Source: a virus
Reading direction: 5' to 3' (one strand)
DNA length: 24,912 bases
Virus record (IMG/VR): IMGVR_UViG_3300033571_018889
Location: 1-24,912 of that record
The notes under the pieces were generated by a model. It worked only from the letters and a program-made list of their open reading frames with translations, was not told where the DNA came from and did not search any database. Both the position numbers and the translations under genes were made by a program. Positions 12,635-21,200 of this stretch are shown one piece after another (the stretch's first letter is position 1; every line of letters starts with the position of its first letter).

Positions 12635-15214
12635 TTAGGTATACACTCCAGATACTGTTGGTAGCTTTCGTGTAGCTTGCGCGGGCTTTACTAAACCACG
12701 ATCAATTGCAATGCCAAAACAAATATAACTGGCATAAATGTGATCATTTGAATCTGCACCACTTCCGCGATCGGATAGTACAAAATAACGATCTTTTCCA
12801 GTACTAAGTTTTTGCTTCGATATTCTTTCAAGTTGTGAAATCCCCTCATGATCTACATCACTAAATACTAATCGGCTTGATTGAACTTCGGTCACTAGTA
12901 CTTTTGTACCATGTGACTTTGCATCATCTGCTACTTCCTCACCAGATTCGCGTAATCCTACAACAATCTTTTCATTAAAAATGACTGGTACAATTCGTTG
13001 GTTATAGTTATCGTTTTTATATTCGTCCTCATGGAGTAGTGCGTGCATAATACCAGCACCACCACCACCAGCACCAATATCCATCGCAATTGTTTGTACA
13101 TTATATTCTGTAGCTAACCAATGAATAATCTTTCTCTGCTCAGTAAAGTCAATACGATTTAGGTGATACCTACAGTAGGTTCTCCAAATGTGATACTTAT
13201 CCATACCAATAAGCTGAATAATGGTAGGATCAACAAATCCTGTATCAATAGCCATGACAAGCTGGATTGATTCTGGAATAGCTGGTGTTCCTAATACTTC
13301 GTGATAATGAATACCTTTCATCTTCTGATTACTCTGGTATCGATAATTATGAAATGGAAAACTTTCTACTTTAAAATCATCTCTGGTAAGGATTTGAAAT
13401 GCTGCTGATCCGTGTCTACCAAGTACAAGCTGAACATAGCGATCATCATTCTCACCGCCCCAGTCACGTAAGTTCTGTAAATCCTGCTCTCGTGAGTAGA
13501 ATGGGTTATTGTGCGAGGGAATACGATATTTCTTAAACTTCGGATCTTTTTGATCTACTAAATACAACACAGAATTACGTAAACCATTTGATACTCCAGT
13601 AATAAGAAGCTGTGTTTTAGGTTCCCAATAGTTAATAATCGGAAGCAGTTGTGTGTACGCATTTGGTGGGTACAGTTGTGCTTCATCAATTTTCACTTTT
13701 GGTACGTGAAGCCCTACGACGTTGTTTTCGCCTTTACTACCTGCGATACGAAAGTAAAACGTGAATGGTTTACTTCGTGCAGGAAACCTCATCGTACCAT
13801 CTTGTTTATTTACATTGTTCTGTAAATAATGTTTTAGTAGTGGGCTTGAAGTAAAACGTTGTATAAGTTTTGACAGCAATGGCTGCATCTGCGACTGGTT
13901 GGCTGTGGTAAGTACCTGCTCTGGTGTAACAGGAAACTCACGTTCATAGTTTACTACCTCGTAGATAATTTTATCTTCAAGTACTACAGTGTTATGTACA
14001 TAGATGTTACTGGAGATATAGTTATTATCTTCGCGCACATGGACAGCATATGTTTGTACTGGATATATTGGCATATCCACATACACCACTTCATCATATC
14101 GAAGATGTGCATTTACTCGTGCTTTACGTACAGGCTCTTCTAGTTGATCAACAGATACACCGGGTAATGTAAATGTTTTCCAGAAATCATACACATTTTC
14201 GTAATCAAGTATTTCAAGGCTATAACTATTTGGTTCGTCTTTTGTAGTAATGCGTGATTCAATACCAAAGCGCAAGAGCATTGTTTGTAGTGCAAAGGTA
14301 AGTGATTCGTAGCGTGTAAATATACTAATCTCCCGCGCAGATACCTCTGCAAACTGAGCAAACAGTGCTTCAAGAAATACTTTAAGATTATCTTTACACT
14401 CTAGCATCAATAGTTCAGGCATGCTTGACATACGCAAGGAAAATACGTAGTCATCATCAAAGCCTACATCATTGTAAAGTGCGCGGATTGTAGAAAAATA
14501 CCCACCCTTAACCCTACGCACACCAAACCCATTCTCACGAGGAAATACATCTACTGGTAAAAGAGAACAAATATACTTAAACTCTTCACCAATCTTTTTA
14601 TACTTCGGCACAAAAACAGTACTTTCACGCAATGGGGGATCTAGTAAAATATATCCAAAAAATCGTAATTCATGCCAGGCAAATGTTTGACTAATCATAT
14701 CGTTGGGTATTTGTGTCAATACACCAACTAGCGATCCTACATCAATGTTTTCTGCTTTTACCCATCCATCTGGTGTAAGGATTGGATGTTCTGCTGTAAC
14801 GTGTATTAAATGCCCCGCACGAGTATAAATCTTTTTTACTGGAGCCATATCATCTGGTGTAACTCTTGCTCTACGCTGAACAAGGTTTGAGTATTGATCC
14901 AGCGCATACACGGGAAATGATGTTTCTTTCACCAGGTCTTTCAACATCATATATCCACGCCCTACGGTAAGGATCTTTGCTTCACCCGGCTCACACTTAC
15001 CAATAGCACGCCCACCAGTAAGAGAAATGTATTTTGATTTATCAGTAAGTATTTGTTTTTGATAGTCTCGATACTTCCATGGTTGTGCTGGCCAAAGCGC
15101 ACGATTATACTCACCGTCTGATGTGTTGCGTAAAAACTCAGTTAACCACACTTCATCTTCTAGTACTTCTAAAAGGTCTAAATCCTTTTCATCTAGCTTT
15201 TTTCGTATAGGCAT
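12635..15214 (-). CDS. terL: Terminase large subunit interrupted by an intein
   Basis: This is an 859-residue precursor; removal of a 335-residue intein (residues 74-408) gives a 524-residue terminase. The Walker A motif GGRAIGK-T is split by the intein before its threonine (T409). Walker B is VKIDEAQ with D510 and E511, and the coupling motif is LLITGVSNG. The RNase H-like nuclease has D657 (MAIDTG), D712 (AMDIG) and D824 (SNDHIYAS). The enzyme pumps and cuts DNA at the portal. AGGAAT precedes the ATG at 15214, and the stop of the preceding zinc-ribbon gene lies inside that ribosome-binding site. Confidence 0.93.
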   Translation of the reverse strand: MPIRKKLDEKDLDLLEVLEDEVWLTEFLRNTSDGEYNRALWPAQPWKYRDYQKQILTDKSKYISLTGGRAIGKCEPGEAKILTVGRGYMMLKDLVKETSFPVYALDQYSNLVQRRARVTPDDMAPVKKIYTRAGHLIHVTAEHPILTPDGWVKAENIDVGSLVGVLTQIPNDMISQTFAWHELRFFGYILLDPPLRESTVFVPKYKKIGEEFKYICSLLPVDVFPRENGFGVRRVKGGYFSTIRALYNDVGFDDDYVFSLRMSSMPELLMLECKDNLKVFLEALFAQFAEVSAREISIFTRYESLTFALQTMLLRFGIESRITTKDEPNSYSLEILDYENVYDFWKTFTLPGVSVDQLEEPVRKARVNAHLRYDEVVYVDMPIYPVQTYAVHVREDNNYISSNIYVHNTVVLEDKIIYEVVNYEREFPVTPEQVLTTANQSQMQPLLSKLIQRFTSSPLLKHYLQNNVNKQDGTMRFPARSKPFTFYFRIAGSKGENNVVGLHVPKVKIDEAQLYPPNAYTQLLPIINYWEPKTQLLITGVSNGLRNSVLYLVDQKDPKFKKYRIPSHNNPFYSREQDLQNLRDWGGENDDRYVQLVLGRHGSAAFQILTRDDFKVESFPFHNYRYQSNQKMKGIHYHEVLGTPAIPESIQLVMAIDTGFVDPTIIQLIGMDKYHIWRTYCRYHLNRIDFTEQRKIIHWLATEYNVQTIAMDIGAGGGGAGIMHALLHEDEYKNDNYNQRIVPVIFNEKIVVGLRESGEEVADDAKSHGTKVLVTEVQSSRLVFSDVDHEGISQLERISKQKLSTGKDRYFVLSDRGSGADSNDHIYASYICFGIAIDRGLVKPAQATRKLPTVSGVYT
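13991..14995 (-). other. Intein in TerL Walker A, with degenerate LAGLIDADG endonuclease
   Basis: Residues 74-408 of the precursor form an intein of 335 residues. Block A begins with C1 (CEPGEAKILT), block B has VTAEHPILT, and the C-terminus is NIYVHN followed by extein T409. The penultimate His and final Asn are present, so splicing should work. The centre has an endonuclease-like part: FFGYILLDP corresponds to the first LAGLIDADG helix with D119 kept, but the second, LEALFAQFA, has lost the acidic residue. Homing activity is therefore probably weakened or lost. The insertion at the P-loop is a known favoured intein site. Confidence 0.9.
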
Positions 15215-15216
15215 AG

Positions 15217-16008
15217 TTATTCCTGTGTGCGCGGCTCACTAAAAACCTCAACTACCTTATCCTCATACTCTGTAACATCCTGTACCGTATTACTAATAAT
15301 TACATCATCTTCTACTAATGCAGTATCCAACGGTGCATCCAGGATAGCGTTATTTGGCTGAATAATTTCAATAGGATACTTTCTACGCCAATCTGGATCT
15401 CTGATGTCATAGAATGTGTCACGCTCATCTCTGCGAATATAGATATGTTTTTTACATTGTGGACATTGAAACTCCGCAGAAAAGAATGTGGTATCATACA
15501 CACCACTAATTCTACCAACCATAATATTACAGCGCTTACAAGAGATCTTTGTGAGACGTGGAGTATCGCTAAGAAACTCTGATGCTGCATCTTTTAACCA
15601 GTTAATATATTCAAGTACTGATTGTTCAGATTCTGACCTTCTTGTCTTGCGGTCAATACTTAACTGTCGTTCAATGGCAAGATTGGTTTGTGTAAGATCG
15701 CGAATACTGTCATTGATGCGTTTAATATCAGAAGCATTATCAATAACGTTTTCTACTGCTAACTCTAAGAGCTTTTCTTGTAGTGATCGAATAGCTAATG
15801 CGTTCATAATCATCGTATCAAGATTAGCTCTATCATTTGGTGTTGTTAGGTTATCGATGTCGTACGATCGTTTATACTCTTCGATAATTTGATCTTTTGT
15901 AAGTGTACTGAATTGTGGTGGTGTTGGTTTTTCTTCTTTTTCTGTCACGCGCACAGCTGGTTGAGGAGCTTGTGTTTGCTGTGTTTGAGTAATTTTTCTT
16001 CTTCCCAT
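15217..16008 (-). CDS. Zinc-ribbon protein in the small-terminase position
   Basis: From the ATG at 16008 the protein has 263 residues. A Gln/Pro/Thr-rich N-terminus precedes a long helical stretch (about 62-130). A four-cysteine zinc ribbon follows, with SCKRC (157, 160) and FQCPQC (182, 185). The C-terminus is acidic. It sits directly before terL, where small terminases usually lie, so that role is inferred, but no small-terminase homology is seen. An alternative is a transcription or replication factor. An in-frame ATG at 16035 lies just past the -10 box; AAGGATATATT precedes 16008, which is preferred. Confidence 0.68.
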   Translation of the reverse strand: MGRRKITQTQQTQAPQPAVRVTEKEEKPTPPQFSTLTKDQIIEEYKRSYDIDNLTTPNDRANLDTMIMNALAIRSLQEKLLELAVENVIDNASDIKRINDSIRDLTQTNLAIERQLSIDRKTRRSESEQSVLEYINWLKDAASEFLSDTPRLTKISCKRCNIMVGRISGVYDTTFFSAEFQCPQCKKHIYIRRDERDTFYDIRDPDWRRKYPIEIIQPNNAILDAPLDTALVEDDVIISNTVQDVTEYEDKVVEVFSEPRTQE

Positions 16009-16020
16009 AATATATCCTTG

Positions 16021-16097
16021 GTAAACATTGCACAAAGTATACGTAAACTACCTGCAAACTGCCTGTAAACTATCTGTAAACTATGCGCAAACTAAAT
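16021..16097 (-). promoter_or_regulatory. 11-bp iteron array with an embedded -10 box
   Basis: Five tandem copies of an 11-bp unit GYAAACTNNCT begin at 16043, 16054, 16065, 16076 and 16087. A sixth GTAAAC copy at 16021 is exactly two periods away. The intervening 11 bp hold TATACT on the minus strand (16036-16041), a good -10 box. No good -35 is present; the repeats take its place. Regular 11-bp spacing puts every copy on nearly the same face of the helix. It lies between a strong terminator and the zinc-ribbon/terL/portal genes. An activator-dependent late promoter is likely; a replication origin is the alternative. Confidence 0.65.
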
Positions 16098-16138
16098 AAA
16101 AAAAAACATCCTCCTATCTATATAAGAGGATGTTTTTT
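16098..16138 (-). terminator. Intrinsic terminator
   Basis: On the minus strand a stem formed by GAGGATG (16126-16132) and CATCCTC (16107-16113) with a 12-nt loop is extended by A/T pairs (13 bp in all) and followed by nine T residues (16098-16106). It has the layout of a rho-independent terminator closing the nucleotide-metabolism block. The plus strand also has a T run, so it could stop transcription in both directions. Confidence 0.88.
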
Positions 16139-16152
16139 ACCAAAAATTACTA

Positions 16153-16377
16153 TCACTGATCAACTTCACCAGTATTAAGACTATCAAAACGTGAAGGAGC
16201 TTTTGCTTCAGTCTTTTCAGCAGGACTGCGTGGACGACGGCCATCTCTCCACTGCTGATAACACACCGCAGAACGCTGATTATTCTCTGGGAAGTCAGTA
16301 ACCATGGTATCATTGCCCATGCAGCGTGTAATAAAATCCTGTTCATTCTCTCGTGGACGTGGTTTCGGCATTGGCAT
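16153..16377 (-). CDS. Small conserved phage protein with CMxD...QR.AVC pattern
   Basis: This 74-residue protein has the pattern FITRCMGNDTMVTDFPENNQRSAVCYQQW in its first half, similar to a short module seen in many phages as a small protein or at the start of head-assembly proteins. Its two cysteines and aspartates might bind a metal. The last third is low-complexity and basic. No biochemical function is known to me. AAGGAG lies before the ATG at 16377. It is the last gene before the terminator at 16098-16138. Confidence 0.72.
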   Translation of the reverse strand: MPMPKPRPRENEQDFITRCMGNDTMVTDFPENNQRSAVCYQQWRDGRRPRSPAEKTEAKAPSRFDSLNTGEVDQ

Positions 16378-16391
16378 ATATAAGCTCCTTT

Positions 16392-17333
16392 TTATGGATG
16401 ATTAACTTGACGATTAGCGTAAATAAACCGTGCTTTACGTGCAATTTCTGGAATTGTGCGTGCGCCGATGTATGACATACCACTCCTTAAACCACCAAGA
16501 ATATCACGCACAGTACCATGTACTGATCCTTTATGATCAACAAGCACTACCCTTCCCTCAGATGTGCGATAATCATCAACACTTCCATAGTGCTTTTCCA
16601 TAGCCACATGGCTAGACATGCCGTAGAATGGATCTCCTTGCACGTGTCCACCCTCTGTATGACCTGCAAACATTCCACCAAGCATTACAAAAGATGCACC
16701 AGCAGCAAACGCTTTTACTACATCACCTGGATTTCTACATCCTCCATCACTCATAAGACATGCCTCAGGATGTGCTTCAGCGCATGTGATAATTGCTGTA
16801 AGTTGTGGAACACCCACACCAGCCTTTAACCTTGTAGTACACATGCTTCCAGATCCAATACCAATCTTCACAATATCTGCGCCAGCGTTTGTTAGTGCTT
16901 CTACTCCTGAAGGAGTTACAACGTTTCCTGCAATGATTGTTCCGCTATACACAGCCCGCACATCATGTACAAAATTAACAAATGTACTCATATACCCATT
17001 TGCTACATCAAGACAGATCATTTCTGGATTATGTTGTAGAATATACTGCTCTACAGCCGAAATACCTTCACGTAAGCCAAATGTTCGTATTCCATGTGCG
17101 GGACTTGTATATGACTTTGTAAGACACGTAAGCATACCATGTGATGCTAGTGCTTCAGCCATCTGAGGAGTACCAACACCATCCATATTTGAAGCTACAA
17201 TCGGAACACCAGTAAATGGATACATTGAATAAAGAAACTTATACGTAACAGTAAGTTCTGCATCTTTCCTACTTGTTAGATGGCTAAACGTTGGAACGAT
17301 CATCACATCTTCAAAGTCTGCATAAAAGCTCAT
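16392..17333 (-). CDS. guaC: GMP reductase
   Basis: This 313-residue protein is a clear member of the IMPDH/GMP reductase superfamily and lacks CBS domains. The active-site loop GIGSGSMCTTR (158-168, catalytic C165) and SDGGC...PGDVVKAFAAGASFVMLGG fit GMP reductase, as does the later YGMSS and RASEG-like RTSEGR. VASNMDGVGT is the N-terminal nucleotide region. It would convert GMP to IMP with NADPH, shifting the purine pool toward adenine precursors. AAAGGAT precedes the ATG at 17333, which overlaps the stop of the half-methyltransferase. GMP reductase is rare in phages. Confidence 0.9.
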   Translation of the reverse strand: MSFYADFEDVMIVPTFSHLTSRKDAELTVTYKFLYSMYPFTGVPIVASNMDGVGTPQMAEALASHGMLTCLTKSYTSPAHGIRTFGLREGISAVEQYILQHNPEMICLDVANGYMSTFVNFVHDVRAVYSGTIIAGNVVTPSGVEALTNAGADIVKIGIGSGSMCTTRLKAGVGVPQLTAIITCAEAHPEACLMSDGGCRNPGDVVKAFAAGASFVMLGGMFAGHTEGGHVQGDPFYGMSSHVAMEKHYGSVDDYRTSEGRVVLVDHKGSVHGTVRDILGGLRSGMSYIGARTIPEIARKARFIYANRQVNHP

Positions 17334-18160
17334 GAAGATCCTTTCTGCTGAAGTACATGCTCCAGCCTTGCGCGGGCAATAGTATAATACTCCTCATCCA
17401 TCTCAATACCAATAAACTGAAAACCTTCTTTCAATGCACCCTTTCCAGTACTTCCACTACCAGCAAACGGATCAAGAACTATTCCGTGCGGGGGAGTAAT
17501 TAAACGACACAAATACCGCATCAACTCAGTACTCTTTACCGTAGGATGAATATTTGCGCGGGTAGTAGTACGTTCATTACCACTACCAGTAAGCATTGAT
17601 CCATCCAATGTAGCAGACATACCACCAGAACGTTTTTTGGTAAAATTACTCAACCCCTCATCCCTATCACGCACACTTGCCTTTGCCCCATAAAAGAAGC
17701 GTGCTGCTGAACCTCCAGAATCATTATGACCTCTCACACCATGTAATTCTCCAGATTTATGTCGAAATGTAGATCTGTCAATACCTTTACCACGTTCTGC
17801 TTGTTTTGCAGGTAAAGTATCTGGAAACATCCCCACCACCTCATCACTACCATCGTGCACTACATTCGCTGGCCATCGACCAGACAACTTAAAAGTGTCA
17901 ATCTCTCGATCCAATTTTATTCTTTGAATATCTGATTTAGGATTGTGATGAAGTCCTCTCCCTGAAGGTTTGTTAGTTCTCTGCTTCAACTTACCAGCCA
18001 TCTCTTTGGAGGCATCATCAAGTTCAATCCTACACCCATCAATATTCAACCCACCAGTACCCCAGTGAAGTACATTGTCTGTAATCGTTGCTTCTGAGAT
18101 AGGTTTCCGGAAAAGCCACCATTCTTCTGATGCTGGTTCTATTTTATGTATTTCTTGCAT
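17330..18160 (-). CDS. C-terminal half of a beta-class DNA methyltransferase (no motif IV)
   Basis: This 276-residue protein begins with EWWLFRKPISEATITDNVLHWGTGGLNIDGC, which in full-length phage methylases follows the DPPY half. It then has GRWPANVVHDGSDEVV, HPTVK and DPFAGSGSTG (FAGSGS 232-237, SAM-binding motif I). The catalytic motif IV (DPPY) and the N-terminal domain are missing, and there is no frame remnant upstream. It may be a decayed gene, or it may pair with another methylase here. There is no clear ribosome-binding site before the ATG at 18160. Unlike its neighbours it follows a GC-rich inverted repeat at 18198-18228. Confidence 0.75.
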   Translation of the reverse strand: MQEIHKIEPASEEWWLFRKPISEATITDNVLHWGTGGLNIDGCRIELDDASKEMAGKLKQRTNKPSGRGLHHNPKSDIQRIKLDREIDTFKLSGRWPANVVHDGSDEVVGMFPDTLPAKQAERGKGIDRSTFRHKSGELHGVRGHNDSGGSAARFFYGAKASVRDRDEGLSNFTKKRSGGMSATLDGSMLTGSGNERTTTRANIHPTVKSTELMRYLCRLITPPHGIVLDPFAGSGSTGKGALKEGFQFIGIEMDEEYYTIARARLEHVLQQKGSS

Positions 18161-18197
18161 AGTTTACTACTGTGTGTAAATATACTTTGTAATATAA

Positions 18198-18228
18198 GGC
18201 GCACACAAGTTATATTCCTGTGTGCGCC
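18198..18228. promoter_or_regulatory. Inverted repeat with CGCACACA arms around a TATA-rich core
   Basis: Arms GGCGCACACA (18198-18207) and TGTGTGCGCC (18219-18228) are perfect complements around an 11-nt core that includes TTATATT. This is the same arm length and spacer length as the repeat at 1407-1437. It lies in the 80-bp gap after the RNR stop. On the minus strand TTATATT follows, so a weak terminator is possible; an operator for the half-methyltransferase is the alternative. Confidence 0.5.
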
Positions 18229-18240
18229 AATAGTATAACG

Positions 18241-21200
18241 CTAAATCCCACACACCCCACTTACACACGCATTCTCATTCCCATACTCAATAAACTCAGT
18301 ACCAGTTTGATTCACTGCTTCACGATATGGTACTGCTACCAACGGCTGCCCACCACGAGCACCATCAGGATACGTCGTAATACCGCGAAGTGTTGGAAGG
18401 TACTTCATCAACATGTCAGCGAATGAGTCAACCCGTGTTTCATTATTCAAATCACTTCCCCAAGCAGGAAGATTGATCGTGCTAGAAATACCGTGGTCAA
18501 CATACTGCTGTACAAACGACTGGAATGCCAATCGGCGTTCTACATCATTTGCCAGTGAATATGCGTCTTCAATGCTATCAGGATCAACACCACGCTCAAT
18601 AATACGCTGTGCTGTTGCATCGACCACATATTGGTAATGCCAGGTATTTCCCTTCAAGTATCGGCGCTTAAATGCAGAGCAGAACAATGGTTCGATACCA
18701 GATGTTGTTTCTGCAATAATACTAATGGTGCCTGTTGGAGCAATAGCCCGTGTCTTTACCGAACGGCTAATACCAAGCTCATCAGCATATCCTGCTGCAA
18801 TATCTGTTGATGTGCTATAGTGTTCTAGCCATGTGGCTAATTCTGGATCTGGGCCATACTTCTTCCCGCGCACAAGAAGCCATTCATGCATGCCCATTAA
18901 ACCTAATCCAAGACGTCTATTCTTCTCGCGTGTTGCTGCAACTTCTGCAAACGGCACTTTGCTGTATAAGGTACCGCAGAGTAGGAAGATCATTGCAAGA
19001 TTGACTACATGCTTAAACTCATCCAGCGTTTCAATACGAGCAAGATTGATAGAGCTAATGTTACAAACATCCGAATCATCAGCACTTGTTACCTCAGTGC
19101 AGTTAGAAATAATAATACCTTCAGCCATAAAGGAGTGCTCTGGAACACCCACATCACAGCAAAACACATCCTCTGCACCGTCTTCTGTAACAGAGAGTAC
19201 ACGAATATCTGATGCGCGATATGACTCATACTCACTGACATCAGGTTTAAAAATCTGGCATGGGATAGTTGTAACAAATGCAGAAAGGTAATCGTGCATA
19301 ATATTTAAACACCATCGCTGCATGCCAGTTTTTGAATATCCAGATTTACCAACTCCTGCAAAGATACCTACTTGTTCTAGTAGACGTGCAATTGATCGAA
19401 GAAAGGTTTTGTCTTTTGAAACTAGCCGCACACGCGCTTGATCTGCGTTGAATACACCAGCACCATCAAATAGTCCAGCAAGAAATGAAACAATTTGATT
19501 TGTGTTGTAGGTGTATACCTCTTCTGGAAAGATAGTTTTCTTTCTACCAGACCAATATTCCTTATCTGATTTGTAAATAACTTTGGCTAAACCTCCCTCA
19601 TTGATAACTTTAGCAGACTTATACCTACTTGAAACAAGTAAATTGGTGTATAGCCTTGCAGCAGCATCAGTGTTACATGGTACATGTACATATGCGCTGT
19701 TTTTGGTAAATACTCCATCAGCATACAGATAGCCTAACGTGTACGCATCACGATCTACTTGCTGCTCGTTGTGTACTGGTGGTAGTGATGTATGAAGCAC
19801 CATATCTGGTTCTAGATCTTGTGCGCGGACTTTCATAACATCACTAAATTTCCTACGAGCATTTTCTAAAGAAAATACATTCACAAAAAACTCATGAGAA
19901 GGATCACATCGAATAACACGCCCACCAGTCATCTCTACTCGTACTACTGGAACGTTCTCACCAGTCTTGGTAAATGTAGCTACAGCCCACTGTTTTCCTG
20001 TCCATAGCTCTGTTGAAGTGTTTACAATATCGCGCACCTTTTTGTATCCCTGCTTAGTCAATACATACGTATCAGCGGTTACTGGTGCATTTCGAAGATG
20101 CTCACCGGCATTCTTACCAACGTCGGCACTGTAGCCGGGCTCCCCAGTCTTTAGCATACTTTTCACAACTTTTTTATGCACATCATGTGCATGAACATGT
20201 TGTGGGTTATTGGTATCATGATATGCTTTGAAGAAATCATCATCAAGAATAACACTAATGTTTGTACCATCCATTGGTGCGGGGAAATTAAAATCTTTTT
20301 CCTTTAGCGCACGCACTTCAGGAATCCAATTCTTCAATGCAATAAAATCATGAACATCTGCATGGTTCCAGTGAAGCCCAGCCCAGAGAGCCGACCGCCT
20401 ACTTCCACCCTGCTGAATATGCCTACCAAGCTCATTGATCATCTGCATCAATGCAATAGGGCCAGTAGCCTTACCACCCATACCACGGATAGGGCTTCCA
20501 TTTGGGCGGATCTTTGAATACACCACACCAATACCAGCACCAGTAGAAAGACCTTCTACCGATCTGCGAGAGAGATCAGCCCATGCTTGGCGAGTATCTT
20601 CTACATCAAGCAGTAGACAGTTTCCTGTGAGAATATCTCCATCAATGACAAACTCACGGGTATTTTCTACTACCGCGCAAAATACTTCCTCTTCACGATC
20701 CGTCTTTTCTACAGACATCACAGTCCAACGATGTGCGCGATCGTATACATCCCACAACTCCATCTTAGGCTTCAGATGTTTTGTCTGTACTTCTTGCTTC
20801 TTTACTTCTTTGGTATCTGTGTTTACAGCGCGCACACGCCAAGAGTGACCTGGTGTAGCATAAATCACTTTCTCTTCATACGTCTCTAACGTACCACCAT
20901 CAGAAATCATATAAATGTTAATCTGTCGTTGAAGTGTAATCTTTGAGAGCTTTTGCACACCAAATGACTTAATCTCTGCCTGTGTCCACGTACCACCAGT
21001 TGTCATAATCACTAGATCTGGCTTTCCAACAAGATCTTTAATTGGTGCAGTTTTTACACAAAATTGATTATTTTCATAAAATGGAACACGTGTTTCAGCA
21101 GCAAAACAGTTCTGTGTCTGATGATACGGACGTCCAGCAGCATACAGGTAACGTCCACCAGGAATAAACTTCTTATCTTTAATAATCTGGTAGACTTCTT

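Noticed and set aside
15488-15892. Plus-strand open frame of 134 codons
   Set aside because: It lies opposite the zinc-ribbon gene, which has a ribosome-binding site and a cysteine pattern. The antisense frame has no such support.
16008-16035. Longer zinc-ribbon protein from the ATG at 16035
   Set aside because: It would start essentially at the -10 box (16036-16041), before any transcript from that promoter.
16021-16097. CRISPR array
   Set aside because: Units are 11 bp without spacers, so they are iterons and not a CRISPR.
18833-20848. Plus-strand open frames of 152 and 137 codons at 18833-19291 and 20435-20848
   Set aside because: They lie opposite the RNR gene, whose motifs are unmistakable. 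No ribosome-binding site or family is seen, so they are antisense shadows.
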